Assembly (NCBI RefSeq): GCF_002975175.1
Contig: NZ_PCNZ01000004.1
Location: forward strand, 1-64,000
Source of the DNA: Bacillus sp. MYb209
Lineage (GTDB): Bacteria > Bacillota > Bacilli > Bacillales > Bacillaceae_G
DNA length: 64,000 nucleotides
Direction: 5' to 3'
Every line of letters starts with the position of its first letter. Within the stretch, counting starts at the first letter, position 1. The position numbers and the translations under genes are program-made. The notes under the pieces are model-generated. The model was not told the origin of the DNA, made no database searches, and worked only from the letters and a program-made list of their open reading frames with translations. Of this stretch, positions 24,249 through 32,915 are shown in pieces.

Positions 24249-24386
24249 TTGATCCATTTTATTTCTTCCTCTCTTTCATCATATCTACAAAATCACAAAA
24301 GATGAAATTATACTTCAGATTAAAATATAATCACCTTCGATACAGTACTCTTATTATATATATCTTTCAATTTCCTTTCGTAAATG

Positions 24387-25466
24387 TTACAAAAGTCTTT
24401 CAACCGCCTCATTTTTTTCTGATGTAACAGGAAGAGTAAACCAAAATTCACATCCCTGTTTCCCATCTTGGCGGTCCCGAACACCAATTTGTCCTTTATG
24501 CAGTTCAACTAGCGATTTTGCAATAGCTAAACCAAGTCCAGAGCCTCCAGATTGTGAACTTCTTGATGGATCCGTTCTAAAGAAACGGTCAAATATACGC
24601 AATTGATCCTCTGGAGAAATCCCCTCCCCTTCATCACACAAAGTGAATTGGACTTGCTGCTTCTGTTTATTTTCCTCTACAATTAATTCGATTGTTCCAC
24701 ATGTAGGAGAATGCCGAATCGCGTTATGCAACAAATTATTGATAACTCGCGCTATTTTACATGGCATAATCCAAATTCTTGGTAATGTCTCAGAAACGTG
24801 CAATTGCAAATCAATCTCTTTATCTTGCAATAAGATAGCATGTGAATCTATTACTTTTAATAGAATGCTATCTACATGTATTAAACTTGGATAAAAAACT
24901 TCTTGTCCAAGTTCTAACTTAGAAAGGTCAAATAAATCATTAATTAATCCACTTAATCGTTGTATATCATTTAGGATTGTCGTTAAATATTGTTGTTTCA
25001 TATTAGGATCTTCAATTAATCCATCTTGTAACGCTTCTATCATCAATTGTATGCTAGCCATGGGAGTTCGTAAGTCATGGGAAATATTCGCAATCAGCTC
25101 TGTACGCGCTTTTTCTCCTTTTTCTAACTTAGCAAAGCTTTCGTCCAATTTTTTGGCCATTTCTTGAAAAGCTTCTGCTAATTCTTTAAACTCTTCCGGT
25201 TCTTTCCCTATTATGTACATCGTTCCAAATTGTCTATCACTAAATTGTTTGGTTAAGGCAATTAAATTTTGAATAGATCTCATAATAGGACGTGTCATTA
25301 ACCAGTAAATAATTGTAGATATAATCATCGCTACAATTACTATTACTATTAATAAACGTGTCTGTTCTGGTCTAAGTAACATTTGCCTTTCACTGTACCA
25401 TATAGAAATTACCATGATACCCGTGCTTAATAGATTCATCAATAAAAGTTGATTTCGTAACTTCAT
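24387..25466 (-). CDS. Sensor histidine kinase (VanS/ResE-like)
   Basis: 359 residues. Two transmembrane helices (residues 9-26 and 36-60) enclose only about ten external residues, so it senses within the membrane or through a partner. HAMP linker at 60-110. H-box ANISHDLRTPM near residue 130, N-box NNLLHNAIRHSP near 240, G1 DEGEGI and G2 GSGLGLAIAKS. It overlaps the response regulator stop by four bases (ATGA-type), so the two are translationally coupled. The target is unknown. Intramembrane-sensing kinases of this size often respond to cell-envelope antibiotics. Confidence 0.9.
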   Translation of the reverse strand: MKLRNQLLLMNLLSTGIMVISIWYSERQMLLRPEQTRLLIVIVIVAMIISTIIYWLMTRPIMRSIQNLIALTKQFSDRQFGTMYIIGKEPEEFKELAEAFQEMAKKLDESFAKLEKGEKARTELIANISHDLRTPMASIQLMIEALQDGLIEDPNMKQQYLTTILNDIQRLSGLINDLFDLSKLELGQEVFYPSLIHVDSILLKVIDSHAILLQDKEIDLQLHVSETLPRIWIMPCKIARVINNLLHNAIRHSPTCGTIELIVEENKQKQQVQFTLCDEGEGISPEDQLRIFDRFFRTDPSRSSQSGGSGLGLAIAKSLVELHKGQIGVRDRQDGKQGCEFWFTLPVTSEKNEAVERLL

Positions 25467-26176
25467 TTATCGTTTCCTCCATCTGGTTCAAAACAATAAC
25501 CGATGCCCCAAACCGTATGAACCCAACGGTTCTTTGTTGCAGGCTTCTCCAATTTCTCACGTAAACGACTCATTAATACAGTTACTGCATTTGTGCAACC
25601 TTCATACTCAAATCCCCAAATTTGTTCAAGAAGTTGAGACCTTGAAAACACCTGTTTAGGATGTTTTGCCATGAGATAAAGTACCTCAAACTCTTTCACC
25701 GTTAACTCTATTTCATATTGACAAACAAATACACTTCTTTTCGTTGGATCAATTTTCAAATCTGGAAACTCTATCATTCCTGATGTAGGCTCTATTCCTT
25801 GAATTGTCACTTGACTTCCTCTTCTTAATATAATTTGTACCCTTAATACTAATTCACGAGGTGAAAAGGGTTTTGTTACATAATCATCCGCTCCCATTGT
25901 TAATCCTAAAATCCGTTCTCTTTCTTCTCCTCTCGCAGTTAACATAATAATAGGTACATTGGAATGTTGGCGAATTTCCTCACATAGTTCCCATCCATCT
26001 TTTTCTGGCATCATCAAATCTAAAATAATTAGATCAGGTTGAAATTCTTGAAATACATTCCATCCTTCTGTTCCGTTCACAGCAGTGCATACTTCATACC
26101 CTTCTCTTTCTAGGTACCGTTTACATATCTCTCGTATATTATCTTCATCTTCTATAATTGCAATTTTTGTTTTCAT
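25463..26176 (-). CDS. OmpR/PhoB-family response regulator
   Basis: 237 residues. Receiver domain with the acidic pair IEDEDN, phosphorylation site Asp in LIILDLMMPEKDG (about residue 53), switch Thr in MLTARGE and Lys in VTKPF. The C-terminal winged helix has LTVKEFEVLYLMAKHPKQVF and VTVLMSRLREKLE. It is first in the operon with its kinase. No direct-repeat operator is obvious in the 500 bases upstream. Confidence 0.92.
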   Translation of the reverse strand: MKTKIAIIEDEDNIREICKRYLEREGYEVCTAVNGTEGWNVFQEFQPDLIILDLMMPEKDGWELCEEIRQHSNVPIIMLTARGEERERILGLTMGADDYVTKPFSPRELVLRVQIILRRGSQVTIQGIEPTSGMIEFPDLKIDPTKRSVFVCQYEIELTVKEFEVLYLMAKHPKQVFSRSQLLEQIWGFEYEGCTNAVTVLMSRLREKLEKPATKNRWVHTVWGIGYCFEPDGGNDK

Positions 26177-26678
26177 ACATTAAATCTCCTCTGTTCCTTC
26201 ATCAATGGCGAATGATATAAAATCAATATGCGTAAATTCATCTTAGTTTATATACATTGCATTTTTCTTTCGAAAATATAACAAAACCCTTTCACAACTA
26301 TCATAAAAAATTATCACTCAAGTAAAAAAGTTTCTTTTTCTATAGCCGAGAAAAAGAAACTTTTCACTTTTAAGACATACATGCAACTTAACCTAAATGG
26401 TATTTAGAGCGACCTTCTTTTCCCTAAATTAACTTTTTTATCTTCTGTTACATCATGAATTATCAATCTAACTTATTAAGTAAATTTTGAAAGAATCCTT
26501 TTACTTCATGCATAAAATGTAACGTCTAATAAAATTAGGAGTTGTACTTCAAATTCAAGTTAAATTATCCCTATTAAATCCATTTTTCTTTGCCTGATCA
26601 AATCACTTCAGACTCCCTATGTTTCTACAAGATAATAGTTTGATTTTTCATTTTCAGAGATTTATTTGCTAGTTATGA
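26177..26678. other. Intergenic region with a strong bidirectional hairpin
   Basis: Holds a hairpin at 26327-26360 (AAAAGTTTCTTTTTC with its complement, T runs on both sides), probably ending the PAS-kinase transcript. I see no ORF with a ribosome site. Confidence 0.5.
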
Positions 26679-28469
26679 TTACATGTTATTTGTACTAGCA
26701 TCACCAACTGAGTTACCGTTATAAATTGGGAAAAACAGAGTAACAGCAGTTCCTTTCCCAACTTGACTTTTTATACTGATTTTTCCACCATGACTTTCAA
26801 TGATTCGATAACTCATCATAAGCCCAACACCCGTCCCTTTTTCTTTTGTACTATAAAAAGGTTCACCTAGTCTTTTAATTCTTTCTGAAGGAATACCTAC
26901 TCCTTTATCCAAAATACTAATCTTAACTTCGGTACTATTATATTTTTTCACGCTTATAATGATTTCTTGACCATTTTGTATAGCCTCAATAGAATTTTGT
27001 AAAATACTATAGAAAACTTGTTTTAATTGAATTTCGCAACACTCAACCAATAAGGTTTCAACATCCATATTTAATACAATACGAATATTCTTCATAATTG
27101 CTTGTGTACTTATTAAGTCAACTACATTATCTAATATAGTACAAAGATTTTTAGGCTCAAATACTGCAGCATTCGGTTTTGCAATAGATAAAAATTCTTG
27201 AAGAACTGTTTCAATACTACTAATTTCAGAAAGTATTAGGCTTAAATATTCTTTATCCTTCCCTACTTCCTGTTGCAATAATTGCACGAACCCTTTAATT
27301 ACTGTTAATGGGTTACGAACTTTATGAGCGACCCCAGCTGCCAATTGTCCTACTGCATTAAGGGTATCTGATTTCTTTAATAACTCCGTCGTTATTGTAC
27401 GTTCTGTAATATCACGTACAATAATCATAATTTCATCCTCAAAAAGCGGTAAAAGTCTTGCTTCAAAATAATAAATTTCATCATCTAGTTGTAGAGAATA
27501 ATCTATTAATACAGGAGCGGCTGAAGTTTTTATTTGATTAATAGCCTTCTCAAATTGCTTTATAATAGAAACTGGTAATATTTCTTGGAATTTCTTTCCT
27601 ATAAATTCTTCAATTGGAACATAAAATTTAGATATGGAATTAACTTTACAGTCCCTAATGGTCCCATCAAGGTCCGACAAAAAATACAAATCAGGAATTG
27701 CTTTAAAAATTAATTCTAGTTCAGTCGAGGTTTGTTTAAGTTTCTCTTCCATCCTCTTACGCTTAGTTATATCAATTCCAATTGCTCCGATACTCCATCC
27801 TAAAGCTGGAATACTATGTAAAATATTGGACCACATAATAGTTTTCATCTCACCATTTTTACATGTGATATCCATCTCCCAATCCCTAAAATCGTGACCA
27901 TTTTCCAACAAATCGTTACTATAAGGTCTATGAGGATGTAGCAATTTCATCACTTTTGGATTGTTAATTATTTCATCTGCATTATATCCAGTTACTAATT
28001 CACATTCCCGATTCCACATAATAATATTTCCTTTTTCATCAATAGCATTAATCATAATCGGCATATTTTGTAATATACTACTTAAACAAATTTCTTCATG
28101 AGTTGTTATCGCATTTATTTGTGAATCTTTTTCATGAAATTTTTTAAGGTGTAATTGTTGTGTTGCCATCTCTTCAATTAGATTTGCAATGCATTTAAAA
28201 TGTGTTATATGAGAATCCGCAATAACCTCTTTATTAATACTTGTTCCTATAACAAAGGTTGCTATATGCTCCTGCTCAATAATGATTGGAATATGCATTT
28301 CTTGGGACGATTGGATTTTTGGATTATGAAAAAAAGGGTCACCTTTGGAAAATATAACATTTTGATTATTATCAAGGAGACAGAATGGAACTTTAGTTAA
28401 ATTATAAAATTGCTCTGTTATATTCTTAAACTCGTTTATATTTATAAGATCTTTAAGTGTGTATTTCAT
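26679..28469 (-). CDS. Orphan PAS-domain histidine kinase (sporulation-kinase type) with H-box HK substitution
   Basis: 596 residues, no transmembrane helix. Residues 1-110 form a PocR/GAF-like sensor, followed by PAS (about 130-240, ending IDITKRKRMEEKL) and PAS (250-360, ending VRDITERTI). HisKA is near 370-435 and HATPase near 470-585 (N-box QNSIEAI, G1 DKGVGIP, G2 GTGVGLMMS). The H-box reads GVAHKVRNPLT: H382 is kept, but the next residue, almost always Glu in AHEIRNPL, is Lys. This Glu assists phosphotransfer, so activity may be changed. No response regulator is adjacent, as for KinA-E-type kinases. Confidence 0.85.
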   Translation of the reverse strand: MKYTLKDLININEFKNITEQFYNLTKVPFCLLDNNQNVIFSKGDPFFHNPKIQSSQEMHIPIIIEQEHIATFVIGTSINKEVIADSHITHFKCIANLIEEMATQQLHLKKFHEKDSQINAITTHEEICLSSILQNMPIMINAIDEKGNIIMWNRECELVTGYNADEIINNPKVMKLLHPHRPYSNDLLENGHDFRDWEMDITCKNGEMKTIMWSNILHSIPALGWSIGAIGIDITKRKRMEEKLKQTSTELELIFKAIPDLYFLSDLDGTIRDCKVNSISKFYVPIEEFIGKKFQEILPVSIIKQFEKAINQIKTSAAPVLIDYSLQLDDEIYYFEARLLPLFEDEIMIIVRDITERTITTELLKKSDTLNAVGQLAAGVAHKVRNPLTVIKGFVQLLQQEVGKDKEYLSLILSEISSIETVLQEFLSIAKPNAAVFEPKNLCTILDNVVDLISTQAIMKNIRIVLNMDVETLLVECCEIQLKQVFYSILQNSIEAIQNGQEIIISVKKYNSTEVKISILDKGVGIPSERIKRLGEPFYSTKEKGTGVGLMMSYRIIESHGGKISIKSQVGKGTAVTLFFPIYNGNSVGDASTNNM

Positions 28470-28631
28470 TATTTAACCCATCTCCTTTATATTTACTATA
28501 TCTTTAAGACTCCCAATATAAATTTTCCAACTAGAAACAATAAACAATTCCCTATTACAATGATGGATTCGTTCTGAAATACCCTAGGACCAACCGCATA
28601 CTTGTATAGAGTAATAATACAAAGGTTTAAA
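28470..28631. other. Intergenic sequence upstream of the PAS kinase
   Basis: AT-rich, holds the kinase promoter presumably. No reliable gene seen. Confidence 0.35.
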
Positions 28632-29120
28632 CTATAAAAAGGGCCGCAAAGCTTTCTTAAAAAAACGCTCTGCGGCCTTATGCTTTCTTGTTTCACCTAA
28701 ATAAAAATCAATTGTATTTCTTTCTGAATCAACGGCACGCTATAAGTAAATCTATTATCTTCTTACTTTTATATAAACTATTTAATTCTAAATCATACTG
28801 ATAAACCTAGTTTATAATCATTGTACAAACAAAAAACAATCTATATTTCCCTATTATCTTTACTAATTTTAATATTTACAAACTAAGCAACTACTGATAA
28901 CGTTGTAATCGAAATAATTACATCGTTTCATCATCCCTATCAAATCTCGAAATCTTATGTTGTATCATATCTGCCATCTTAAAATGAGCATAAATTTTTG
29001 ATTAATAATGTTTTCATTTAAATGCTATTGGTTTATTCATACTATTTCCCTTTATGTTTAGATTCATAACATGAGTATGTCCAAGTTTGATAATACATTT
29101 TTATTCACCAAAATTTTTTG
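28632..29120 (-). mobile_element. Decayed IS6/IS240-like insertion sequence
   Basis: Minus strand: ATG at 29038-29040 opens MNKPIAFK, stop (for W), KHY, stop (for Q), i.e. the FKWKHYQ signature of IS240 transposases with TGA and TAA mutations. Further down come YIKVRR, two stops, IYL, a stop and RAVDSERNTIDFYLGETRKH, then KAAERFFKKALRPFL. These correspond to the DDE-region block YLYRAVDSEGNTIDFYL. Spacing between the blocks fits a full N-terminal half. A leader word shared with the first remnant (TATCAAACTTGGACAT) and a degraded terminal repeat lie near 29080-29120. The C-terminal half is gone. Confidence 0.7.
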
Positions 29121-29223
29121 TCCCCTCCTAAAGACATTTTTTCATGCTCTCCTCCGTAATATAAGTCTATTTTGATAACAAAAATAGCTTTTGTAACTTT
29201 TGTAACTGATTTTGTAATTAATG

Positions 29224-29322
29224 AAACCAAACATAAACCAAACGAAAACGAAACATAAACCAAATATAAACCAAGCATAAACCAAGCATAAACCAAATAT
29301 AAACCAAACGTAGAACAAACAC
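29224..29322. repeat. Nine phased copies of an 11-bp direct repeat
   Basis: The unit AAACCAARYAT is repeated nine times without any gap (29224, 29235, 29246, ... 29312). Units are AAACCAAACAT, AAACCAAATAT, AAACCAAGCAT and variants, and the last unit is the most degenerate. Eleven bases is about one helical turn. TTTTGTAA occurs three times just before it (29190-29215). Open frames on the minus strand through the array are only low-complexity readings of the repeat without ribosome sites. Confidence 0.85.
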
Positions 29323-29489
29323 AGGCCAATACCAGATTTTAGATAAAATCTTATATCCCCCCACATGGCAACTATATTCACAATTTATTGTAGATGATAA
29401 AAAACAGTTGCTAAAAAAATCTCTTGTTTAATAAATAAAATTTGTAAAACTGTAGTACTAAAATTATCAGCTCGAATGATAATTTTTAT

Positions 29490-29529
29490 AAAAAAGAGAG
29501 TCTCATTTTTCAATGAGACTCTCTTTTTT
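29490..29529 (-). terminator. Terminator of the Bcr/CflA exporter gene
   Basis: AAAAAGAGAGTCTCATT and its complement, T run on the minus strand. A second AT-rich hairpin (AAATTATCA with TGATAATTT) is next to it at 29462-29486. Confidence 0.8.
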
Positions 29530-29535
29530 ATATAT

Positions 29536-30735
29536 TTAAACAGAATTTTCAGCTCTATCATTCAAAATAAATACTCGAGTGAAAACTACCATAATTACTA
29601 CAATAACTAAAAAATATAGGGGCATGACTACTAAGGAACCTGTATGCAGCTGGCTCATACCCCAAATTGTCACCGTCACTATTATATAGTACCCTAAGCT
29701 AAACAATGCTCCTGCTGTACCAATGACGTCCTGAAAATCTACTAACGCTAAGCTAAGACAATTCGGTAACGCTACCCCAATTCCTAATAGCAATATAAAC
29801 ATCGCTACTAAAAATCCAATCATATATATTATGTTGGGATTTGATCCAACATAAGTAATAACAGATAAAATGACTGCTCCCCCTGTCATTACAATACAAC
29901 CTATATATATGATTTTCTCCGGTTTATAAATAGGCAGTAACCGTTTTGAAACTTTCGCTCCAATAATAGAAGCAGACGCAACTACAATTCCTAGAAATCC
30001 GTACATACTAGGTGATAACTGAAAGTATTCAATAAAGATAAACGGCGCTTCTGCGTAGTAGCTAAATAAAACACCATTCGCTCCTCCAATCAATAGACCG
30101 TATGTTACTACTTTCGGATTTGTAATTAATCTTTTTAACACTGAAAACACATTTATTTTGTCCGTTACTGTGTCCGTTTTTGTTTCCGGAAGAGAAACAA
30201 AAGTATACAGCAAAATTCCAACACTCATAACTACTAAACTTAAAAACACCATTTTAAATCCAAACATTTGATCAAGAAAGCCCCCAATTAAAGGACCTAT
30301 CGCTGGTGTAAAAGCAATGATTGCTGAAATTTGAGCAAACATAACATGACGCTTATGCCCTTCTACACTTTCACGAAGAATCGTTTGTGTCACAACTGAA
30401 CCAGCACTTGCTCCAAACGCTTGAATAAAACGACTTAACAATAAAACTTCAATGGAACTTGCAATAAAGCATAAGAAACTTCCAGCGCCATATACGACAA
30501 TTCCAAGTAACATTGCCCGGCGACGACCAATTATATCGGATAACCATCCAATAAAAAATACACCTAAAGCAAATCCAGCAAAATAAACACTAAGTGTTAA
30601 CTGTACCTCATTATTACTTACGTGCAACGCCTTTGAAATGTCAGGTAAAGACGGTGTGTAAATCGTTTCACTAATTTGCGGAAATGCCACAAGAATTATC
30701 ATTAACCAAAGCGATGGTACTGAGACTTTTTTCAT
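29536..30735 (-). CDS. MFS multidrug exporter, Bcr/CflA family
   Basis: 399 residues, twelve hydrophobic helices. The N-terminal YTPSLPDISKAL and GWLSDIIGRRRAMLLG (the motif A loop between helices 2 and 3) are diagnostic of Bcr/CflA drug:proton antiporters, which export bicyclomycin, chloramphenicol-type drugs or sulfonamides. RFIQAFGASAGSVVTQTILRE is the motif B region. AGGAGGG sits 9 bases before the ATG. The 5' leader (to about 30910) encodes a 15-residue peptide and a 13-nt sequence complementary to that ribosome site, suggesting induction by an antibiotic that stalls ribosomes. Confidence 0.88.
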   Translation of the reverse strand: MKKVSVPSLWLMIILVAFPQISETIYTPSLPDISKALHVSNNEVQLTLSVYFAGFALGVFFIGWLSDIIGRRRAMLLGIVVYGAGSFLCFIASSIEVLLLSRFIQAFGASAGSVVTQTILRESVEGHKRHVMFAQISAIIAFTPAIGPLIGGFLDQMFGFKMVFLSLVVMSVGILLYTFVSLPETKTDTVTDKINVFSVLKRLITNPKVVTYGLLIGGANGVLFSYYAEAPFIFIEYFQLSPSMYGFLGIVVASASIIGAKVSKRLLPIYKPEKIIYIGCIVMTGGAVILSVITYVGSNPNIIYMIGFLVAMFILLLGIGVALPNCLSLALVDFQDVIGTAGALFSLGYYIIVTVTIWGMSQLHTGSLVVMPLYFLVIVVIMVVFTRVFILNDRAENSV

Positions 30736-30741
30736 TTTTAA

Positions 30742-30882
30742 TACCCTCCTATAACTTTGAAAATCTCAGAAATGAATAGACTTTCCTTAGCTATGGAACA
30801 GGAGGGGCCATTATAGAAATTCGATCATAAAACAACAAAGAAAACACCTCAATCACGTATGTTAATACTTATAGGAGGGTAA
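30742..30882 (-). promoter_or_regulatory. Candidate translational attenuator in the exporter leader
   Basis: The exporter ribosome site region (TTATAGGAGGGTA read on the minus strand, 30742-30754) is perfectly complementary over 13 bases to 30870-30882 near the start of the leader RNA. A second anti-site, CCCTCCT, lies in the proline codons of the leader peptide (about 30797-30803). The two pairings are mutually exclusive. A TATAAT at 30915-30920 on the minus strand puts the likely transcript start upstream of all elements. Confidence 0.55.
30791..30838 (-). CDS. 15-residue leader peptide upstream of the Bcr/CflA exporter
   Basis: GAGGTG lies 7 bases before TTG TTG; the peptide reads MLFYDRISIMAPPVP, then TAG. 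The Pro-Pro-Val-Pro end is a difficult sequence for ribosomes and overlaps an anti-Shine-Dalgarno word. The start codon is TTG, so expression is uncertain. The placement between two complementary arms argues for a regulatory uORF. Confidence 0.45.
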   Translation of the reverse strand: MLFYDRISIMAPPVP

Positions 30883-30920
30883 TATTAACATTGATTTTAC
30901 AATATAGTCTTTCAATTATA

Positions 30921-31159
30921 TGATAGGTTGTATTTGTTTTCTAGTGTTCATAATCTGAATATTTGTTAGTAGACGAATGTCCTTTTTATTCTCTCGGAAA
31001 ATCGATTCGTTTCAAAAAAGTTAATAACTTAATACAATTACCTTATTATGAAATAATTCTCGCATTCGTACCTTCACGATTATGAATTGACCAATCAAAA
31101 ACATAATGCAGTGACCCTTGTCAATTAGACAGGATTTAAAAAGCTCAACTAAACAACTG
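30921..31159. other. Intergenic region, nothing further recognised
   Basis: About 240 AT-rich bases between the exporter promoter and the catabolic operon terminator. No ORF with a ribosome site seen. Confidence 0.35.
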
Positions 31160-31208
31160 AACTCCCCCTCCAATTGTTATACATAGTCTAACAATTGGAG
31201 GGGGAGTT
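31160..31208. terminator. Strong hairpin after the catabolic operon
   Basis: Twenty-base perfect stem (31160-31179 with 31189-31208), GC-rich base, followed by TTTTTT on the plus strand. The minus-strand side has only a weak T run, but it is the first hairpin after the amidohydrolase gene. Confidence 0.7.
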
Positions 31209-31216
31209 TTTTATGG

Positions 31217-32836
31217 CTAAATTTTCACTGATTGTTCTTCTTGATAGATAATTTCACCATCAATAATAGTTGTTTCTACTTTTAAATCTTTAATTTTGTT
31301 TGGATTGACACTTAAAATGCTGTCATTTAATATAACTAAATCCGCCAACTTTCCGATCTCTATGCTTCCTTTTATCTCTTCTTCAAAACTCGCATAAGCG
31401 CCATTCCATGTGTATAATTTAACAGCTTCCATTACGCTTATAGATTGATTAGCACCAACCTCCATTCCAGACTTGGTTTTTCTATTTACAGCAACATGAA
31501 TTCCTAATAAAGGATTATAGTCAGTAACTGGCGCGTCCGATCCACCTGCTGCAATGATGCCACGATCAATAAAATCCCGAGCAGCGTACATGTGATTAAC
31601 ACGATCACCATAGTGCCGGGCATATATCTCTCCGAATTCATATGGGAATGGAGGATTTGGAATAGGAATCACTTCGAGTTTTTTCATTCTCTCTTGTAAA
31701 TCTGGTGAAGAAATTCCCGCATGCTCGATCCGATGACGGTGGTTTTTTCTTGGTGATTCCTCCAATGCCTTTTCTACACAATTTAAATACATTTCAATTG
31801 CTTTATCACCTTGTGCATGTACAGTGATTTGATAACCTTTTTTATGCGCTTCACCTAAAACCCGATAGATTTCTTCCTCACTATAATAAAGAATGCCATA
31901 ATTGTTAGGGTCACTGGAGTACGACTCACGGGTTGCAATTGTAGGCCCGGTGCTACTTCCATCTGTAAACAATTTAGCTGGTCCAACTTTGAATCTCTCA
32001 TCTCCGGTACCAGTTACCACACCAGCTTCGACCATTTTATTAACAAATTCATGGGAGTTATTTATCTGACATATCATTGCATATATTCGGACACGAATAT
32101 CCTTACTCTTCACAGCTTGTTGTAGTAAACGGTAACTCTCAGGTCCATCTCCACCTGCGTCATGTATACTTGTTATGCCCGCTGCAACGAAATGATCTGA
32201 TGCAATTTTCACAGCCTTCATCATTTCACTTTCTGTATAACTTGCAACTTCGCTCATCCTCATATTTGCTGCTTCAATTAACTTTCCTGTAAGCCTTCCT
32301 GCCTGATTCTTTTCAATAATCCCCCCACTCGGATCCGGTGTGTTCTCGTTAATCTGCGCAATTCCTAGTGCTTTACTGTTCACCACGCTTATGTGGTGGC
32401 AAGTACGGGATACAATAATAGGGTGTTCAACTGAAATTTCATCCAGCTCAGTAATTGTTGGATAACGCTTTTCCTTCACAGCGGTTTCATTAAAGCCCCA
32501 AGCACGTATCCATTCACCTTTTGGAGTTTCTAAGGCCTTCTTTTTCAGATCATCTAACAAAGCCTCGATAGAATCAATATGTTCAGCTTTACAACTGACC
32601 GCCAATTGATTCAATCCATGAGAAATGAGGTGAATATGGGAATCAATGAATCCAGGAAGAAGCGTTTTTCCTTGCAGGTCAATTACAACCGTTTTTTCTC
32701 CTATAAAACTCTTAACCTCCTGATTTGAGCCAACGACTACGATACGATTATCTTTTATTGCTACAGCTTCGACTACTGTATTCTTTTTGTCTACTGTAAT
32801 AACTTCTCCATTTATCAATACAACATCAGCTTTCAT
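31217..32836 (-). CDS. YtcJ-type metal-dependent amidohydrolase
   Basis: 539 residues of the amidohydrolase 3 family. The N-terminal GEVITVDKKNTVVEAVAIKDN is typical of YtcJ proteins. LLPGFIDSHIHLISHG carries the HxH metal motif. TVHAQGDKAI, HRIEHAGIS and GGSDAPVTDYNPLLGIH carry the other ligands and the catalytic Asp. It hydrolyses an N-acyl or carbamoyl bond of an unknown substrate. The ATG at 32836 is chosen because GAAAGGGTTGAG precedes it; the frame continues 24 codons further up. Last gene of the cluster, probably removing an acyl group from an amine or amino acid that the other enzymes degrade. Confidence 0.85.
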   Translation of the reverse strand: MKADVVLINGEVITVDKKNTVVEAVAIKDNRIVVVGSNQEVKSFIGEKTVVIDLQGKTLLPGFIDSHIHLISHGLNQLAVSCKAEHIDSIEALLDDLKKKALETPKGEWIRAWGFNETAVKEKRYPTITELDEISVEHPIIVSRTCHHISVVNSKALGIAQINENTPDPSGGIIEKNQAGRLTGKLIEAANMRMSEVASYTESEMMKAVKIASDHFVAAGITSIHDAGGDGPESYRLLQQAVKSKDIRVRIYAMICQINNSHEFVNKMVEAGVVTGTGDERFKVGPAKLFTDGSSTGPTIATRESYSSDPNNYGILYYSEEEIYRVLGEAHKKGYQITVHAQGDKAIEMYLNCVEKALEESPRKNHRHRIEHAGISSPDLQERMKKLEVIPIPNPPFPYEFGEIYARHYGDRVNHMYAARDFIDRGIIAAGGSDAPVTDYNPLLGIHVAVNRKTKSGMEVGANQSISVMEAVKLYTWNGAYASFEEEIKGSIEIGKLADLVILNDSILSVNPNKIKDLKVETTIIDGEIIYQEEQSVKI

Positions 32837-32915
32837 AAACTCAACCCTTTCTGAATTTAAAGTTATATCTCTCAATAGGCTCTTCCGCTTTTCAACAAGA
32901 TTTATCAATAATTAA

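Noticed and set aside
24068-24427. 119-codon plus-strand ORF
   Set aside because: It is antisense to the secreted-protein remnant and the kinase end, and it has no ribosome site.
28638-28680. Rho-independent terminator with GGCCGC stem
   Set aside because: The sequence is inside the dead IS6 transposase frame (HKAAERFFKKALRPF) and is explained by its codons; the loop is long and no gene ends there.
29224-29322. CRISPR array
   Set aside because: Units are 11 bases without spacers, and no cas gene is near.
29105-29381. Two overlapping minus-strand ORFs rich in Phe, Leu, Val and Tyr
   Set aside because: They are readings of the 11-bp tandem repeat in different frames, without ribosome sites, and give periodic low-complexity protein.
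30870-30933. Plus-strand short ORF after GGAGGG (TTG start, 10 codons)
   Set aside because: The distance from site to start is too long, and the GGAGGG is better explained as the complement of the exporter ribosome site.
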